46,972 bases of DNA from Clostridia bacterium (GCA_900770415.1 CAAGKN010000016.1:1-46972), one strand, 5' to 3'. Counted from the stretch's first letter, positions 7,868 to 17,267 are shown. Numbers and translations are program-made. Notes: generated from the sequence alone by a model not told the origin.

Positions 7868-10018
7868 ATGGATAAAATAGCAGGAGTTATAGCACAAGAA
7901 CTAGGAGTAAAAGAGTTTCAAGTACAAAACACAATTAAACTAATTGATGATGGAAATACAATTCCTTTTATTGCTCGTTATAGAAAGGAAGCAACAGGAG
8001 GATTAAGTGATGAAGTGTTAAGAAACTTAAATGATAGATTAACATACTTAAGAAATTTAAATAAAAGAAAAGAAGAAATATCTAAATCAATAGAAGAACA
8101 GGGAAAGATGACAGATGAACTAAAAATTCAAATAGAAAATGCAATTACACTTTCAGAAGTAGAAGATATTTATAGACCATATAAACAAAAAAAGAGGACA
8201 AGAGCTTCAATTGCAAAAGAAAAAGGATTAGAGCCATTGGCTACAATTATATATTTGCAAACAGATAAAAGACCTGTTTTGGAAATTGCAAAAGAATTTA
8301 TAAACGAAGAAAAGGGCGTAAACAATGAAGAAGAGGCACTTACAGGGGCAAAAGATATAATTGCAGAAAATATATCAGATGTGGCAGAATACAGAAAAAG
8401 AATAAAGCAAATGTGTTATAGAGAAGGTTTAATAAAAACAAAAGCTACAAATGATGAAGAGAAATCTAGTTATGAAATGTACTACGATTTTTCGGAAAAA
8501 ATTAATAGAATACCAAGTCATAGAATCCTTGCAATAAATAGAGGAGAAAAAGAAGACTTTTTAAAAGTAAAGTTAGAAAAGCCAGAAGATACTATAATAA
8601 ATTATATAGAAAATGACATTATAAAAGGAAATACAGAATTTACAGATATTTTAAAAGAAACTATAAACGATAGCTTTAAAAGATTAATTGAGCCTTCAAT
8701 AGACAGAGAAATTCGTTCAGACTTAACAGAAAAAGCAGAAGAACAAGCAATTAAAGTGTTTGGAAAAAATGCTAAACAATTATTATTAGGAAGTCCAATA
8801 AAAGGTCAAACAGTAATGGGATTTGACCCAGCATATAGAACAGGCTGCAAAATTGCTGTAATAGATGAAACAGGAAAAGTTTTAGATACTGCAACAATTT
8901 ATCCAACAGCTCCACAAAATGATGTAGAAAATAGCAAAAAGACTTTGTTAGACTTAATTAAAAAAGACAATATAAATATAATCGCAATAGGAAATGGAAC
9001 AGCGTCAAGAGAATCAGAACAATTCGTTTCTGATGTTATAAAAGAAGCAAGTAAAGATGTAAATTATGCAATAGTTAGCGAAGCAGGAGCCTCTGTATAT
9101 TCTGCGTCAAAACTTGCAACAGAAGAATATCCAGATATAAACGTATCTATTAGAGGAGCAATATCAATAGCAAGAAGACTTCAAGATCCACTTGCAGAAC
9201 TAGTAAAAATAGATCCAAAATCAATTGGAGTAGGGCAATATCAACATGATGTTAACCAAAAAAGACTTTCAGAAAGCTTAAGCGGAGTGGTAGAAGATAG
9301 CGTAAATAGTGTAGGTGTAGATGTAAACACAGCAACTTCATCACTTTTAACGTATGTATCTGGGCTAAACAATTCAATTAGTAAAAATATAGTTAAATAT
9401 AGAGATGAAAATGGAAAATTTAAAAATAGAAAAGAGTTATTAAAAGTAGCAAAACTAGGAAAATCAGCGTATGAGCAATGTGCAGGATTTATTAGAATAT
9501 ATGATGGAGATAATCCATTAGAGGTAACTGCAGTTCATCCAGAAAGTTATGAAATTGCAGAGAATTTATTAAAAGAAATTGATTGCAAAAAACAAGACCT
9601 ACGAGATAAAGAAGGACTAAAAACAATAAAGGAAAAATTAGCAAATATTAATATAAAAGAAACAAGCAAAAAATTAAATACAAGTGAAATAACTTTAAAA
9701 GATATAATAGAAGAATTATCAAAACCAGGAAGAGATCCTAGAGAAGACATGCCAAAACAAATATTAAGGTCAGATGTTTTAAAATTTGAAGATCTAAAAG
9801 AAGGAATGGTATTAAACGGAACAGTAAGAAATGTAATAGATTTTGGAGCATTTGTAGATATAGGAGTAAAACATGATGGGTTAGTACATATATCAGAAAT
9901 GAGTAATAACTATGTAAAAAATCCATCAGAAATAGTATCAGTAGGAGACATAGTTAAAGTAAAAGTAATTGGAATAGATAACGAAAAACAAAAAGTAAAA
10001 TTGAGTATGAAAGTTTAG
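7868..10018 (+). CDS. tex: RNA-binding transcription accessory protein Tex
   Basis: About 716 residues. The N-terminal Tex helical domain carries QNTIKLIDDGNTIPFIARYRKE. The YqgF/RNase-H-like domain follows (MGFDPAYRTGCKIAVID near residue 320), then a helix-hairpin-helix region (SVGVDVNTASSLLTYVSGL). A C-terminal S1 domain (LKEGMVLNGTVRNVIDFGAF, about residues 645-715) ends the protein. Tex is a nucleic-acid-binding protein implicated in transcription and RNA handling. I place the start at the second ATG, because the first (7856) directly abuts the AAAGGA ribosome site. Either start changes only four residues. All CGG triplets inside are out of frame. Confidence 0.95.
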   Translation: MDKIAGVIAQELGVKEFQVQNTIKLIDDGNTIPFIARYRKEATGGLSDEVLRNLNDRLTYLRNLNKRKEEISKSIEEQGKMTDELKIQIENAITLSEVEDIYRPYKQKKRTRASIAKEKGLEPLATIIYLQTDKRPVLEIAKEFINEEKGVNNEEEALTGAKDIIAENISDVAEYRKRIKQMCYREGLIKTKATNDEEKSSYEMYYDFSEKINRIPSHRILAINRGEKEDFLKVKLEKPEDTIINYIENDIIKGNTEFTDILKETINDSFKRLIEPSIDREIRSDLTEKAEEQAIKVFGKNAKQLLLGSPIKGQTVMGFDPAYRTGCKIAVIDETGKVLDTATIYPTAPQNDVENSKKTLLDLIKKDNINIIAIGNGTASRESEQFVSDVIKEASKDVNYAIVSEAGASVYSASKLATEEYPDINVSIRGAISIARRLQDPLAELVKIDPKSIGVGQYQHDVNQKRLSESLSGVVEDSVNSVGVDVNTATSSLLTYVSGLNNSISKNIVKYRDENGKFKNRKELLKVAKLGKSAYEQCAGFIRIYDGDNPLEVTAVHPESYEIAENLLKEIDCKKQDLRDKEGLKTIKEKLANINIKETSKKLNTSEITLKDIIEELSKPGRDPREDMPKQILRSDVLKFEDLKEGMVLNGTVRNVIDFGAFVDIGVKHDGLVHISEMSNNYVKNPSEIVSVGDIVKVKVIGIDNEKQKVKLSMKV

Positions 10019-10028
10019 AAAAAAAGCC

Positions 10029-10089
10029 AATAGGGACGGGGAATTTTGGCACAAATAAAAAGATTGCCAAAATTCTTCGTCCCCTATTA
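10029..10089. terminator. Bidirectional stem-loop between tex and the AbrB-like gene
   Basis: A near-perfect inverted repeat of ~22 bases, AATAGGGACGGGGAATTTTG ... CAAAATTCTTCGTCCCCTA, has a 15-base A-rich loop. It is centred between two convergent genes. Its size and G/C-block ends also resemble the palindromic elements at 24096 and 44763. Confidence 0.65.
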
Positions 10090-10093
10090 ATGC

Positions 10094-10247
10094 TTAATCT
10101 TCAGGCTTTTCGATAACTATGTATGAACCTTTCATATAAATATTTACCTCATCTTTTTCTTCCATACCAAGTTTATTTCTAAAGTCAACTGGTAAAACTA
10201 TTCTTCCGAAGTTCATCAATTTTTCTTGTTACAATTCTTTCTTGCAT
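10094..10247 (-). CDS. AbrB/SpoVT-family transition regulator, read through a +1 frameshift at CGG
   Basis: This short gene is missed if frames are read strictly. From the ATG at 10247 the protein starts MQERIVTRKIDEL and then hits CGG, with a stop 7 codons later. Skipping the C continues G-R-I-V-L-P-V-D-F-R-N-K-L-G... to a TAA at 10094, giving 50 residues. The restored sequence RKIDELGRIVLPVDFRNKLG is the classic AbrB swapped-hairpin DNA-binding motif (compare RKVDELGRVVIPIELRRTLG of AbrB, from memory). AAGGGG lies upstream. It is probably a DNA-binding regulator, and its target is unknown. It is convergent with tex and divergent from the XRE gene at 10419. Confidence 0.82.
10206..10208 (-). 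other. Putative +1 frameshift site (CGG) in the AbrB-like gene
   Basis: Minus-strand context is GAT GAA CTT CGG AAG AAT. Skipping C gives CTT GGA AGA ATA, i.e. L-G-R-I, the invariant Gly-Arg of AbrB DELGR. Confidence 0.8.
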
Positions 10248-10418
10248 AAAAATCCCCTTTCAGAACTAAGTATTTTAAAAATTAAATATTATGAATAAAC
10301 ACCTAAATAGTACACATACTATGAATAAAAATCACATAATAATAAATTTTAATACATAAATTAAAGAAATACAAGCATTTTTATATGAATTTTATTCACT
10401 TTTTACTAAAAGGACAAA

Positions 10419-10820
10419 ATGATATACTTTGTCTATCAGTATAAAACAAGTATGAAAGTAGGGAGAAGTTTGTCTGGAATAAAGAACAAGGATATATTAA
10501 AATGTATAGGCACAAAAGTTCAAGAAGCAAGAAGAAATAAAAATTATACCCAAGAATTTGTGGCAGAGGAAGTAGACAGGTCTATAGATACAGTAAGAGG
10601 AATCGAAAACGGAAGAATAGTAGGAAGTATGGAAACATTAATTAATATGTGCAACGTCTTAGGAGTTACACTAGATTATATTTTTTACGACTTACTAGAA
10701 AACAAAAACGAAATTCTAAATAAGGAATTATATAAGGCTTTTGAAGAATTATCATTAGAAGATAAGCAAATAGTAAATACTTTAATTGAACAAATTAGAA
10801 AAAAAGGGAGAGTGGATTAA
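10419..10820 (+). CDS. XRE-family helix-turn-helix regulator
   Basis: 133 residues. A Cro/C1-type HTH covers about residues 29-85: IGTKVQEARRNKNYTQEFVA, then EEVDRSIDTVRGIENGR, then METLINMCNVLGVTLDYIFYD. A ~45-residue helical C-terminus follows (LSLEDKQIVNTLIEQIRKK), typical of small dimerising XRE regulators. The start at 10419 is supported by AAAGGA 4-5 bases upstream; an internal ATG at 10452 has none. The gene converges on mgtA. The two coding regions overlap by four bases at their stops, inside a shared terminator hairpin. Confidence 0.85.
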   Translation: MIYFVYQYKTSMKVGRSLSGIKNKDILKCIGTKVQEARRNKNYTQEFVAEEVDRSIDTVRGIENGRIVGSMETLINMCNVLGVTLDYIFYDLLENKNEILNKELYKAFEELSLEDKQIVNTLIEQIRKKGRVD

Positions 10821-10831
10821 ATCCATTCTCC
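10807..10831. terminator. Bidirectional terminator whose loop holds both convergent stop codons
   Basis: An 11-bp stem, GGAGAGTGGAT / ATCCATTCTCC, closes a TAA triloop. The flanks are T-rich on the plus side (ATATTTTTTG) and A-rich on the left (T-rich for the minus strand). The loop TAA is the stop of the XRE gene, and the overlapping TTA is the stop of mgtA on the other strand. Confidence 0.8.
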
Positions 10832-13430
10832 ATATTTTTTGATATATATCTTTTTTGCCAATATTGCAAAAACACAATAAAGAAAAGTAACTGGTAAAAT
10901 TACATCTAAGTATTGTAATGTAACAGGAACAAGTCCAATTGCACTTCCTAGAATTGTATAAGGAACTAAGATACCAACAATACTTAATAAAATTGATGAA
11001 ATGTAAACAGCTTTGTTTGCATTACTTTGTATAAATGGAGCTTTAGAAGTTCTTATAATGTGCATTCCAACAAGGTTAGATACAATACTGTAACTAAACC
11101 AAACTGTTTGAACAACAGCTGCTTCTCTTATTCCAAAGATATACCAAAGAGAAGCAAATACTAGCATATCAAAAATTGAACTAAGTGGTCCCATAAACAG
11201 CATAAAATGTTTTAAACTTTTAATATCTAATTTCTTTGGCTTTTGCAAATATTCAGCATCTACATTATCAAAAGGAAGTGTCATTTGACCAAAGTCATAA
11301 AGCAAACTTTCCACAAGCAATTGAATAGGTGTTTCTGGTAAAAATGGAAGCAAGACACTTGCAATTATAACAGAAACAACTTCACCAAAGTTAAAGCTTA
11401 CAGCCATTTTTATATATTTCATAAGATTTCCAAAAGTACGTCTTCCGTTCTATTACACCATCTAATAAAACATTTAAATCTTTTTCAAGCAAAATAATAT
11501 CAGCAGTTTCTTTTGCAATGTCGACAGCTGTATCAACAGATACTCCAACATCTGAGTTTGTAAGAGAAGGGGCATCATTAATACCATCACCCATATAACC
11601 TACAACATTACCAGATTCTTTTAAAAGCCTTACTATTCTAGCCTTTTGAATAGGTGATAGTTTAACAAAAACATTTGACTTCTTTAATAATCTTAAAACA
11701 CCAACATCGGCTAATTTATCAATTTGAGCACCCGTAACAATTTTTTTAGCGTTTATATTAACTTTTTTGCAAATACATTTAGTAACAGCTGCATTATCGC
11801 CTGTTAAAACAATAACTCTAATTCCAGCATTGTTTAATTTTTCAATAGCAAGTTTTGCACTTTCTTTTGGAGGATCTAAAAATCCAATAAATCCAACAAG
11901 AGACATTTGCGATTCATCTTTAACACTAAATGTTTCTATATTATTTATATTTTTCTTTTGGCAAACTGCAACAACTCTTAAGCCTTCTTCATTTAAATCG
12001 TTTGCAATTTTCCTAATATTATCTTTAATTTCTTTTGTAATAGGTATAACTTCATGTTCATAATCAATTGTGGTACAAATATTTAATATTTCTTCAACAG
12101 CACCTTTTGTAATTAAATATTTTTGATTATCATTTTCTACAACAATAGAAAGTCTTCTTCTACTAAAATCAAAAGGTATTTCATCAATTTTTTTAAACTC
12201 AGTTACCAAACTACTTAAATCACTTTTTAAAGCTCTATGTATTACAGCTTCATCAATACTTCCCTTTAAACCAGTTTGAAAATATGAGTTTAAAAATGCA
12301 TGCTTTAAAACTCTTATATTTTCATTTCCATATACATCTAAGTATTTTTCTAATACAATCTTATCTTCTGTTAAAGTTCCTGTTTTATCAGTACATAAAA
12401 TGTTCATTGCACCAAAATTCTGTATAGAATCTAATTTTTTTACAATAGTCTTTTTCTTAGACATTCTTACAGCACCTTTTGAAAGGCAAGAAGATAAGAT
12501 AACTGGAAGTAAAAGTGGAGTAATTGTAATTGCAATAGCTACTGCAAAAGTAAATGCAAGTACAGTATTATGCTTTTGATAATTAACAAGGAATACCAAT
12601 GGAATTAAAACAAGCATAAATTTAATCAATAATTTACTAATACTTTCAATTCCTTTTTGGAAATTTGTTTTAGGCTTACCTAAAGATAAAGTGTGTGCTA
12701 CTTTTCCAAAATAAGTCGAATCACCAGATTTTATTACAATTCCTTTTGCACTACCACTTATAACATTTGTACCCATAAAACAAATAGTATCCAAATCAGT
12801 AATACTATCAATATCATCAATTGATTCTAGTTCTGTCTCTGTAAGTTTTCTTACTGCATCAGATTCACCAGTAATAGAAGACTGACCTACATATAAATCT
12901 TTTGATTCAATAATACGCAAATCAGCAGGAATCATATCACCAGCAGAAAGAATTACCATATCACCAACAGTAACTTCTTTTAAAGGAATAGTAATCTTTT
13001 TGCCATTTCTTATAACTGTACTAGTAGTTTCTACAAGCTCTTTTAGTTTTTCTGCTGCTTTATTAGAACGAAATACCTCTATAAATTCCAATAAAGTACT
13101 TACTATTATTAAAAGAGCAATTACTATAATATTTGCAGGACTAGGATTTTCTGGAAGAATAATATCTGTATAAACAAGGATAAAAGTAATCCCAAGTAGG
13201 ATACTATTAAAAGGACTAAATAGACTTGCAAAAAAATAATTGTACCATTTTTTTTGCTTTGCTTGCTTTATTTGATTTGGCCCTAAATTCTTAAGACGTT
13301 CCATTGCAGTTTTTGAACTAAGCCCTTTATCTGATACACCGTGAGCTTTTTTAAAATCTTCTGAAGAAGAAACGCAATCATTGCCATATAACGTTTTAAC
13401 ATCAACATCTTCTTTTTTTACATTTGCCAT
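10817..13430 (-). CDS. mgtA: Magnesium-transporting P-type ATPase MgtA, read through a +1 frameshift at CGG
   Basis: P-type ATPase of the MgtA/MgtB (P3B) class, predicted to import Mg2+. From the N-terminus it shows SSKTAMERLKNLGPNQI, the first helices (SPFNSILLGITFILVYTDII, ~71-90), the actuator motif TGES (~187), ITPLLLPVI in TM4, the phosphorylated Asp in CTDKTGTLT (~348), and GYMGDGINDAPSL (~615-630). The first frame stops at 11391. The remaining C-terminal membrane helices (KYIKMAVSFNFGEVVSVI ... IYIKKYGEWI) continue in the +1 frame to 10817. Skipping the C of CGG at 11447-11445 gives VIEGRRTFGN-L-M-K-Y-I-K-M, the expected MgtA junction, and an 870-residue protein of normal length. Confidence 0.88.
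11445..11447 (-). other. Putative +1 frameshift site (CGG) in mgtA
   Basis: Minus-strand context is GTA ATA GAA CGG AAG ACG. Skipping C gives GAA GGA AGA CGT ACT TTT GGA, i.e. E-G-R-R-T-F-G, the conserved hinge before TM5 in MgtA. Confidence 0.8.
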
Positions 13431-13584
13431 AAAATTACCTTCTTTCGTATATATAAAAAGTATATCACTAAATTAAAAAAAATAAACAAAAATATAGAAA
13501 AAAATGGTATTGTTTTAAAAAAATTACATGATAAAATAAAAATACAGTAGAATAAATAATAATAGTAGAAAGGAAAGAAAAAGT

Positions 13585-14301
13585 ATGGCTTTTATGGGGA
13601 GAGGAGATAGACCATCTATAGGTGATAATAACACATCAAATTGTCAACATGGTGGTCCATTTTTATATAGTAGATTTTATTACTACATTCCATTAGACAA
13701 CACGTATGTAATAATGGAATTGATAGCTACATTTATTATATTAATAGTTGGAGCAATAACATTTTTGATGGCGTATAAATCTACAATTATTGACCCAATA
13801 GAAAATATAAAGAAATTATTTATAAATGCGCATCTGATAGTAATAGCAATTTTTTTAGCAATAACTTTAGTAGTTAATTTATTTTCAAAAAAAGAATCAG
13901 AACTAATAAGTCGACTAATATTAACAGCCATAACATCTATAGTAATAATGATGTTTTTTGCAGGGACTAAATTTTATTTAGATAAAACATATACTAAAAC
14001 TGAATTTGAAAAAATTTATACAGAACAAAATGCTAATAAAATAGATAGCAAAAAAACTAAAGTAGGTATAGGACTAGCAGGAGTAAATATAAAAACAGAA
14101 AAAGAATACTATGTTGACGAATGTGTAAAGCTATATAACATATTTAAAACAAAAAGTTATGGAACACTAGGGTTACACCTTTTACTTAACCTATTATTAA
14201 TTTATCAAATATTTAAAGTTGAAAAAATCCAAAATAAAAAGGAAAGACTAGATAAGGACGATATAATATTAAAGGATGAAGAACAAAATGTTAAATATTA
14301 A
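13585..14301 (+). CDS. Membrane protein of unknown function
   Basis: 238 residues. A hydrophilic N-terminus of ~45 residues contains the odd run DNNTSNCQHGG. It is followed by three transmembrane helices (about residues 47-68, 88-106 and 115-132), a soluble segment of ~65 residues, a fourth hydrophobic helix (~190-210) and a charged tail. The soluble segment carries the motif KVGIGLAGVNIKTEKEYY. I recognise no family. The ATG follows GAAAGGAAAG. A second membrane protein starts 18 bases after the stop, and the pair is divergent from mgtA. Confidence 0.75.
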   Translation: MAFMGRGDRPSIGDNNTSNCQHGGPFLYSRFYYYIPLDNTYVIMELIATFIILIVGAITFLMAYKSTIIDPIENIKKLFINAHLIVIAIFLAITLVVNLFSKKESELISRLILTAITSIVIMMFFAGTKFYLDKTYTKTEFEKIYTEQNANKIDSKKTKVGIGLAGVNIKTEKEYYVDECVKLYNIFKTKSYGTLGLHLLLNLLLIYQIFKVEKIQNKKERLDKDDIILKDEEQNVKY

Positions 14302-14319
14302 ATATGTAGGAGATAAAAA

Positions 14320-14793
14320 ATGACTGATGAAGAGAGAGAGTTTGTAAGAAAAGTTAATATAGATAAGGCAAATAATAAAACAGGTATAGCAATAGTATTA
14401 ATAGTTTTAAGCATGTTGACTTATATAGCACCACTTGCATTTGGAGAATTTGATTTTGGAATAATTTTTGAAGGAATATCATTAATCTTTCTCCTAATAG
14501 CAAAAATGTATATGTCAGAATATAAAGAGGTTTCTTCAAAAAAATACATTGTTTGCTCACTTGTAGCAATAGGGTGGATTCTAATATATGATGCTATACG
14601 TTTGGTTACATATATATATGATGCTGTTGACTTAGCCTTTTTGGGGTATGATTACTTTTTTGGAGAAATATTTACAATACTGTACATAATCAGGTTGTTT
14701 GCAATTAACAAAAACCTATCAAAAGCTGATAACCCAATAAAATATAAAGAAAGCACAGACTGGTTCTACGAAAGAGACGAAAAAGAAAAATAA
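14320..14793 (+). CDS. Four-helix membrane protein of unknown function
   Basis: 157 residues with four predicted transmembrane helices (about 22-40, 44-64, 74-95 and 108-130) and charged ends (N-terminal TDEEREFVRK, C-terminal FYERDEKEK). No enzyme motif is visible. It sits 18 bases downstream of another membrane protein with an AGGAG ribosome site, so the two are likely one transcript. A hairpin with a T-rich tail follows. Confidence 0.75.
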   Translation: MTDEEREFVRKVNIDKANNKTGIAIVLIVLSMLTYIAPLAFGEFDFGIIFEGISLIFLLIAKMYMSEYKEVSSKKYIVCSLVAIGWILIYDAIRLVTYIYDAVDLAFLGYDYFFGEIFTILYIIRLFAINKNLSKADNPIKYKESTDWFYERDEKEK

Positions 14794-14860
14794 ATAAAAT
14801 ATAAAATGCACCACAAATGTTAGATAAAAGTTTAATATTTGAAGGTGTATTTTTGTTGAA

Positions 14861-14887
14861 AAAGTGTTGCAAAGCCACTTTTCTTTT
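14861..14887 (+). terminator. Probable rho-independent terminator
   Basis: The stem AAAAGTG ... CACTTTT with a 9-10 base loop is followed by CTTTTTGC. It lies between the membrane-protein pair and the metal-resistance operon. Confidence 0.5.
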
Positions 14888-14909
14888 TGCAATTAATTTC
14901 TAAAATAGA

Positions 14910-14938
14910 TTGACAAATAAAAATCTAGTGCATATAAT
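14910..14938 (+). promoter_or_regulatory. Consensus SigA promoter of the metal-resistance operon
   Basis: A perfect TTGACA (14910-14915) and a perfect TATAAT (14933-14938) have a 17-base spacer. The ArsR-type operator begins 3 bases after the -10 box. Confidence 0.85.
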
Positions 14939-14941
14939 GAA

Positions 14942-14963
14942 TATATGAACAACTATTCATATA
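14942..14963 (+). promoter_or_regulatory. Operator for the ArsR/SmtB repressor
   Basis: The imperfect palindrome TATATGAACAACTATTCATA(TA) overlaps the transcription start region. It matches the ATATGAACA...TTCATAT form of CadC/SmtB-type operators known in Firmicutes. Repressor release by Cd/Zn/Pb would derepress the operon (inference from the family). Confidence 0.75.
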
Positions 14964-14978
14964 AAGAAAGGAGAAAAT

Positions 14979-15329
14979 ATGGAAGAAGATTTAAAATGTA
15001 CAGTAAAACATCCAGATATAATTGAAAAAGTAAAGAAAACAATGCCAGATGAAGAAACACTATTTGATATAGCTGAACTGTTCAAAGTGTTTGGAGATTC
15101 AACAAGAATGAAAATAATATGTTGCTTATTTGAGCACGAAATGTGTGTATGTGATATTGCAGAATTAATTAATAGTACACAATCAGCAGTATCTCATCAA
15201 TTAAGAGTTTTAAAACAAGCAAAACTTGTAAAATTTAGAAAAGATGGAAAAACTGTATATTATTCGCTTTCTGATGAACATGTTGAAATGATATTTAATA
15301 TGGCATTAGAACATATTAAGGAAATGTAG
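14979..15329 (+). CDS. ArsR/SmtB-family metal-sensing repressor (CadC-like)
   Basis: 116 residues. The winged-helix core is FKVFGDSTRMKIICCLFEHE ... DIAELINSTQSAVSHQLRVL ... KFRKDGKTVYYSL. The helix-3 metal motif CVCD (~51-54) and N-terminal Cys (~7) match the CadC-type site used for Cd(II)/Pb(II)/Zn(II), and CTVKHPDI at the N-terminus fits the CadC arm. The gene lies directly behind a consensus promoter and its likely operator. It precedes the P1B ATPase by 16 bases, so it is autoregulatory by inference. Confidence 0.92.
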   Translation: MEEDLKCTVKHPDIIEKVKKTMPDEETLFDIAELFKVFGDSTRMKIICCLFEHEMCVCDIAELINSTQSAVSHQLRVLKQAKLVKFRKDGKTVYYSLSDEHVEMIFNMALEHIKEM

Positions 15330-15345
15330 TACGGAGGATGATAAA

Positions 15346-17226
15346 ATGAGTAAATGTGAACACTGTGGCGCTCATGACCATGAAGAAAAAGAAGAAAATT
15401 TAAAAGCGGAAGTAGTAAAACTTGTTATTGCACTTATAATATTTGCAACTGCATTTTTCAAAGTAGTGCCCGGAAAAATTGCAACATGGCTATTTGTAGC
15501 TGCATATATATTATCTGGTTATGAGGTTTTATTAAAATCAATAAAAAATATTTTTAGAGGAGAAGTATTTGACGAAAACTTTTTAATGTCAATTGCAACA
15601 CTTGGAGCTTTTGCTATAAACAAACCAGGAGAAGCTGCTGCAGTTATGATATTTTATAACGTTGGAGAACTATTTGAAGATTATGCAGTGGGAAAATCTA
15701 AAAAATCAATCATTCAATTAATGAATATAAAACCTAAAATTGCAAATTTGAAAAAAGGTAATGAAATAAAAGTAGTAGAACCAGAAGAATTAAAAGTAGG
15801 AGATATAATTGTAGTTAAAGCAGGAGAAAAAATTCCAGTAGATGGAGTTATAGTAAATGGAGAAACTACAATAAATACATCTGCATTAACAGGAGAATCT
15901 GTTCCAAGAAAAGTTAAAGTAGATGATGAAGTTTTAGCAGGATGCATTAATGAATCAAATGTAATAGAAGTAAAAGTTACAAAAGAATTTAAAGACACAG
16001 CAATTAATGAGATTATAGAATTAGTTAAAAACTCAAATAAAGCAAAATCTAAAACAGAATTATTTATAACAAAATTTGCAAAAGTGTATACACCAATAGT
16101 TGTTGTACTTGCTTTAATACTTGCATTTGTTCCACCAATATTTGTAGGATTTCAAAATTTAGGAGAATGGGTAAAAAGAGCATTAGTATTTTTAGTAACA
16201 TCATGTCCATGTGCTATTGTACTATCAGTTCCATTAGGCTATTTTGCAGGTATTGGAAAGGCAGGTAAAGAAGGAGTTTTAATAAAAGGTTCAAATTATT
16301 TAGATGTTCTTACAAAAGCAAATACAATGGTATTAGATAAAACAGGAACAATTACAAAAGGGAATTTTGAAGTTTCTAAAATAGTATTAGCAGAAGAAAT
16401 TGGAGAAGAAGAGCTATTGGAGATTGCAGCAGTAGCAGAAAGCATGTCAAACCACCCAATAGCAAAAAGTATAATAAGCAAAGTAAACAAAAAAATTAGT
16501 CAAGAAGAAATTGAAGAATATAAAGAAATTGCTGGAATGGGAATAAAAGCTAAATATCATGGAGACGAAATTGTTGCAGGAAACGCAAAATTGCTAGAAA
16601 AGGAAGAAATAAAATATTATCCATGCAATGAAATTGGAGCAATAGTATATGTTGCAAAAAATAAAAAATATTTAGGAGCAATAGTAATTTCTGATACAGT
16701 TAAACCAGATAGTAAAGAAGCAATAGAAGGATTTAAAAAGAATGGAATAAATAAAATTTGTATGTTAACAGGTGACAACAAAGAAATTGCAGAGAATATA
16801 GCAAAACAAGTTGGCATAGAAGAAGTGCATTACAATTTATTACCAGGAGAAAAAGTAAAGGAACTACAGAAAATTAAAAATGAACAAAACGTTGTAATTG
16901 CAATTGGAGATGGAATAAATGATTCACCAGTACTTGCAGAAGCAGATATAGGAGCATCAATGGGGCTAAACGGTCAAGACTTAGCAATAGAAACATCAGA
17001 TATTGTAATAATGGATGGAAAATTATCAAGCTTTAACAAAGCCATAAATGTATCAAAAAGAACTAAAAAGATAATAATTCAAAACATATATTTTGCATTA
17101 GGAATAAAAGCAATAGTATTAGTACTTGGGGCATTTGGAATATCAACAATGTGGGAAGCAGTATTTGCAGACGTAGGAGTAACATTTATAACAGTACTAA
17201 ATTCATTAAGAGTATTCAAAAAATAG
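15346..17226 (+). CDS. cadA: Cd/Zn/Pb-type P1B heavy-metal ATPase (CadA/ZntA-like) lacking an N-terminal HMA domain
   Basis: 626 residues. It exports soft divalent metals by ATP hydrolysis. Visible motifs are the actuator TGES (~185), the transmembrane metal site SCPCAIVL (~285), the phosphorylated Asp in VLDKTGTIT (~328), the P1B-specific NHPIA (~366), GDGINDSPVLA (~522), and the final helix motif ADVGVTFITVLNSLRV that is characteristic of the Zn/Cd/Pb subgroup. Instead of a GMTCxxC domain the N-terminus is only a short Cys/His motif, CEHCGAHDH. Gene order with the ArsR repressor strongly supports a metal-inducible efflux role. The exact metal cannot be fixed. A strong terminator follows. 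Confidence 0.93.
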   Translation: MSKCEHCGAHDHEEKEENLKAEVVKLVIALIIFATAFFKVVPGKIATWLFVAAYILSGYEVLLKSIKNIFRGEVFDENFLMSIATLGAFAINKPGEAAAVMIFYNVGELFEDYAVGKSKKSIIQLMNIKPKIANLKKGNEIKVVEPEELKVGDIIVVKAGEKIPVDGVIVNGETTINTSALTGESVPRKVKVDDEVLAGCINESNVIEVKVTKEFKDTAINEIIELVKNSNKAKSKTELFITKFAKVYTPIVVVLALILAFVPPIFVGFQNLGEWVKRALVFLVTSCPCAIVLSVPLGYFAGIGKAGKEGVLIKGSNYLDVLTKANTMVLDKTGTITKGNFEVSKIVLAEEIGEEELLEIAAVAESMSNHPIAKSIISKVNKKISQEEIEEYKEIAGMGIKAKYHGDEIVAGNAKLLEKEEIKYYPCNEIGAIVYVAKNKKYLGAIVISDTVKPDSKEAIEGFKKNGINKICMLTGDNKEIAENIAKQVGIEEVHYNLLPGEKVKELQKIKNEQNVVIAIGDGINDSPVLAEADIGASMGLNGQDLAIETSDIVIMDGKLSSFNKAINVSKRTKKIIIQNIYFALGIKAIVLVLGAFGISTMWEAVFADVGVTFITVLNSLRVFKK

Positions 17227-17267
17227 AAATTTAGTCCAGCAAATCCCAATTTATCTCATAAAACAAT

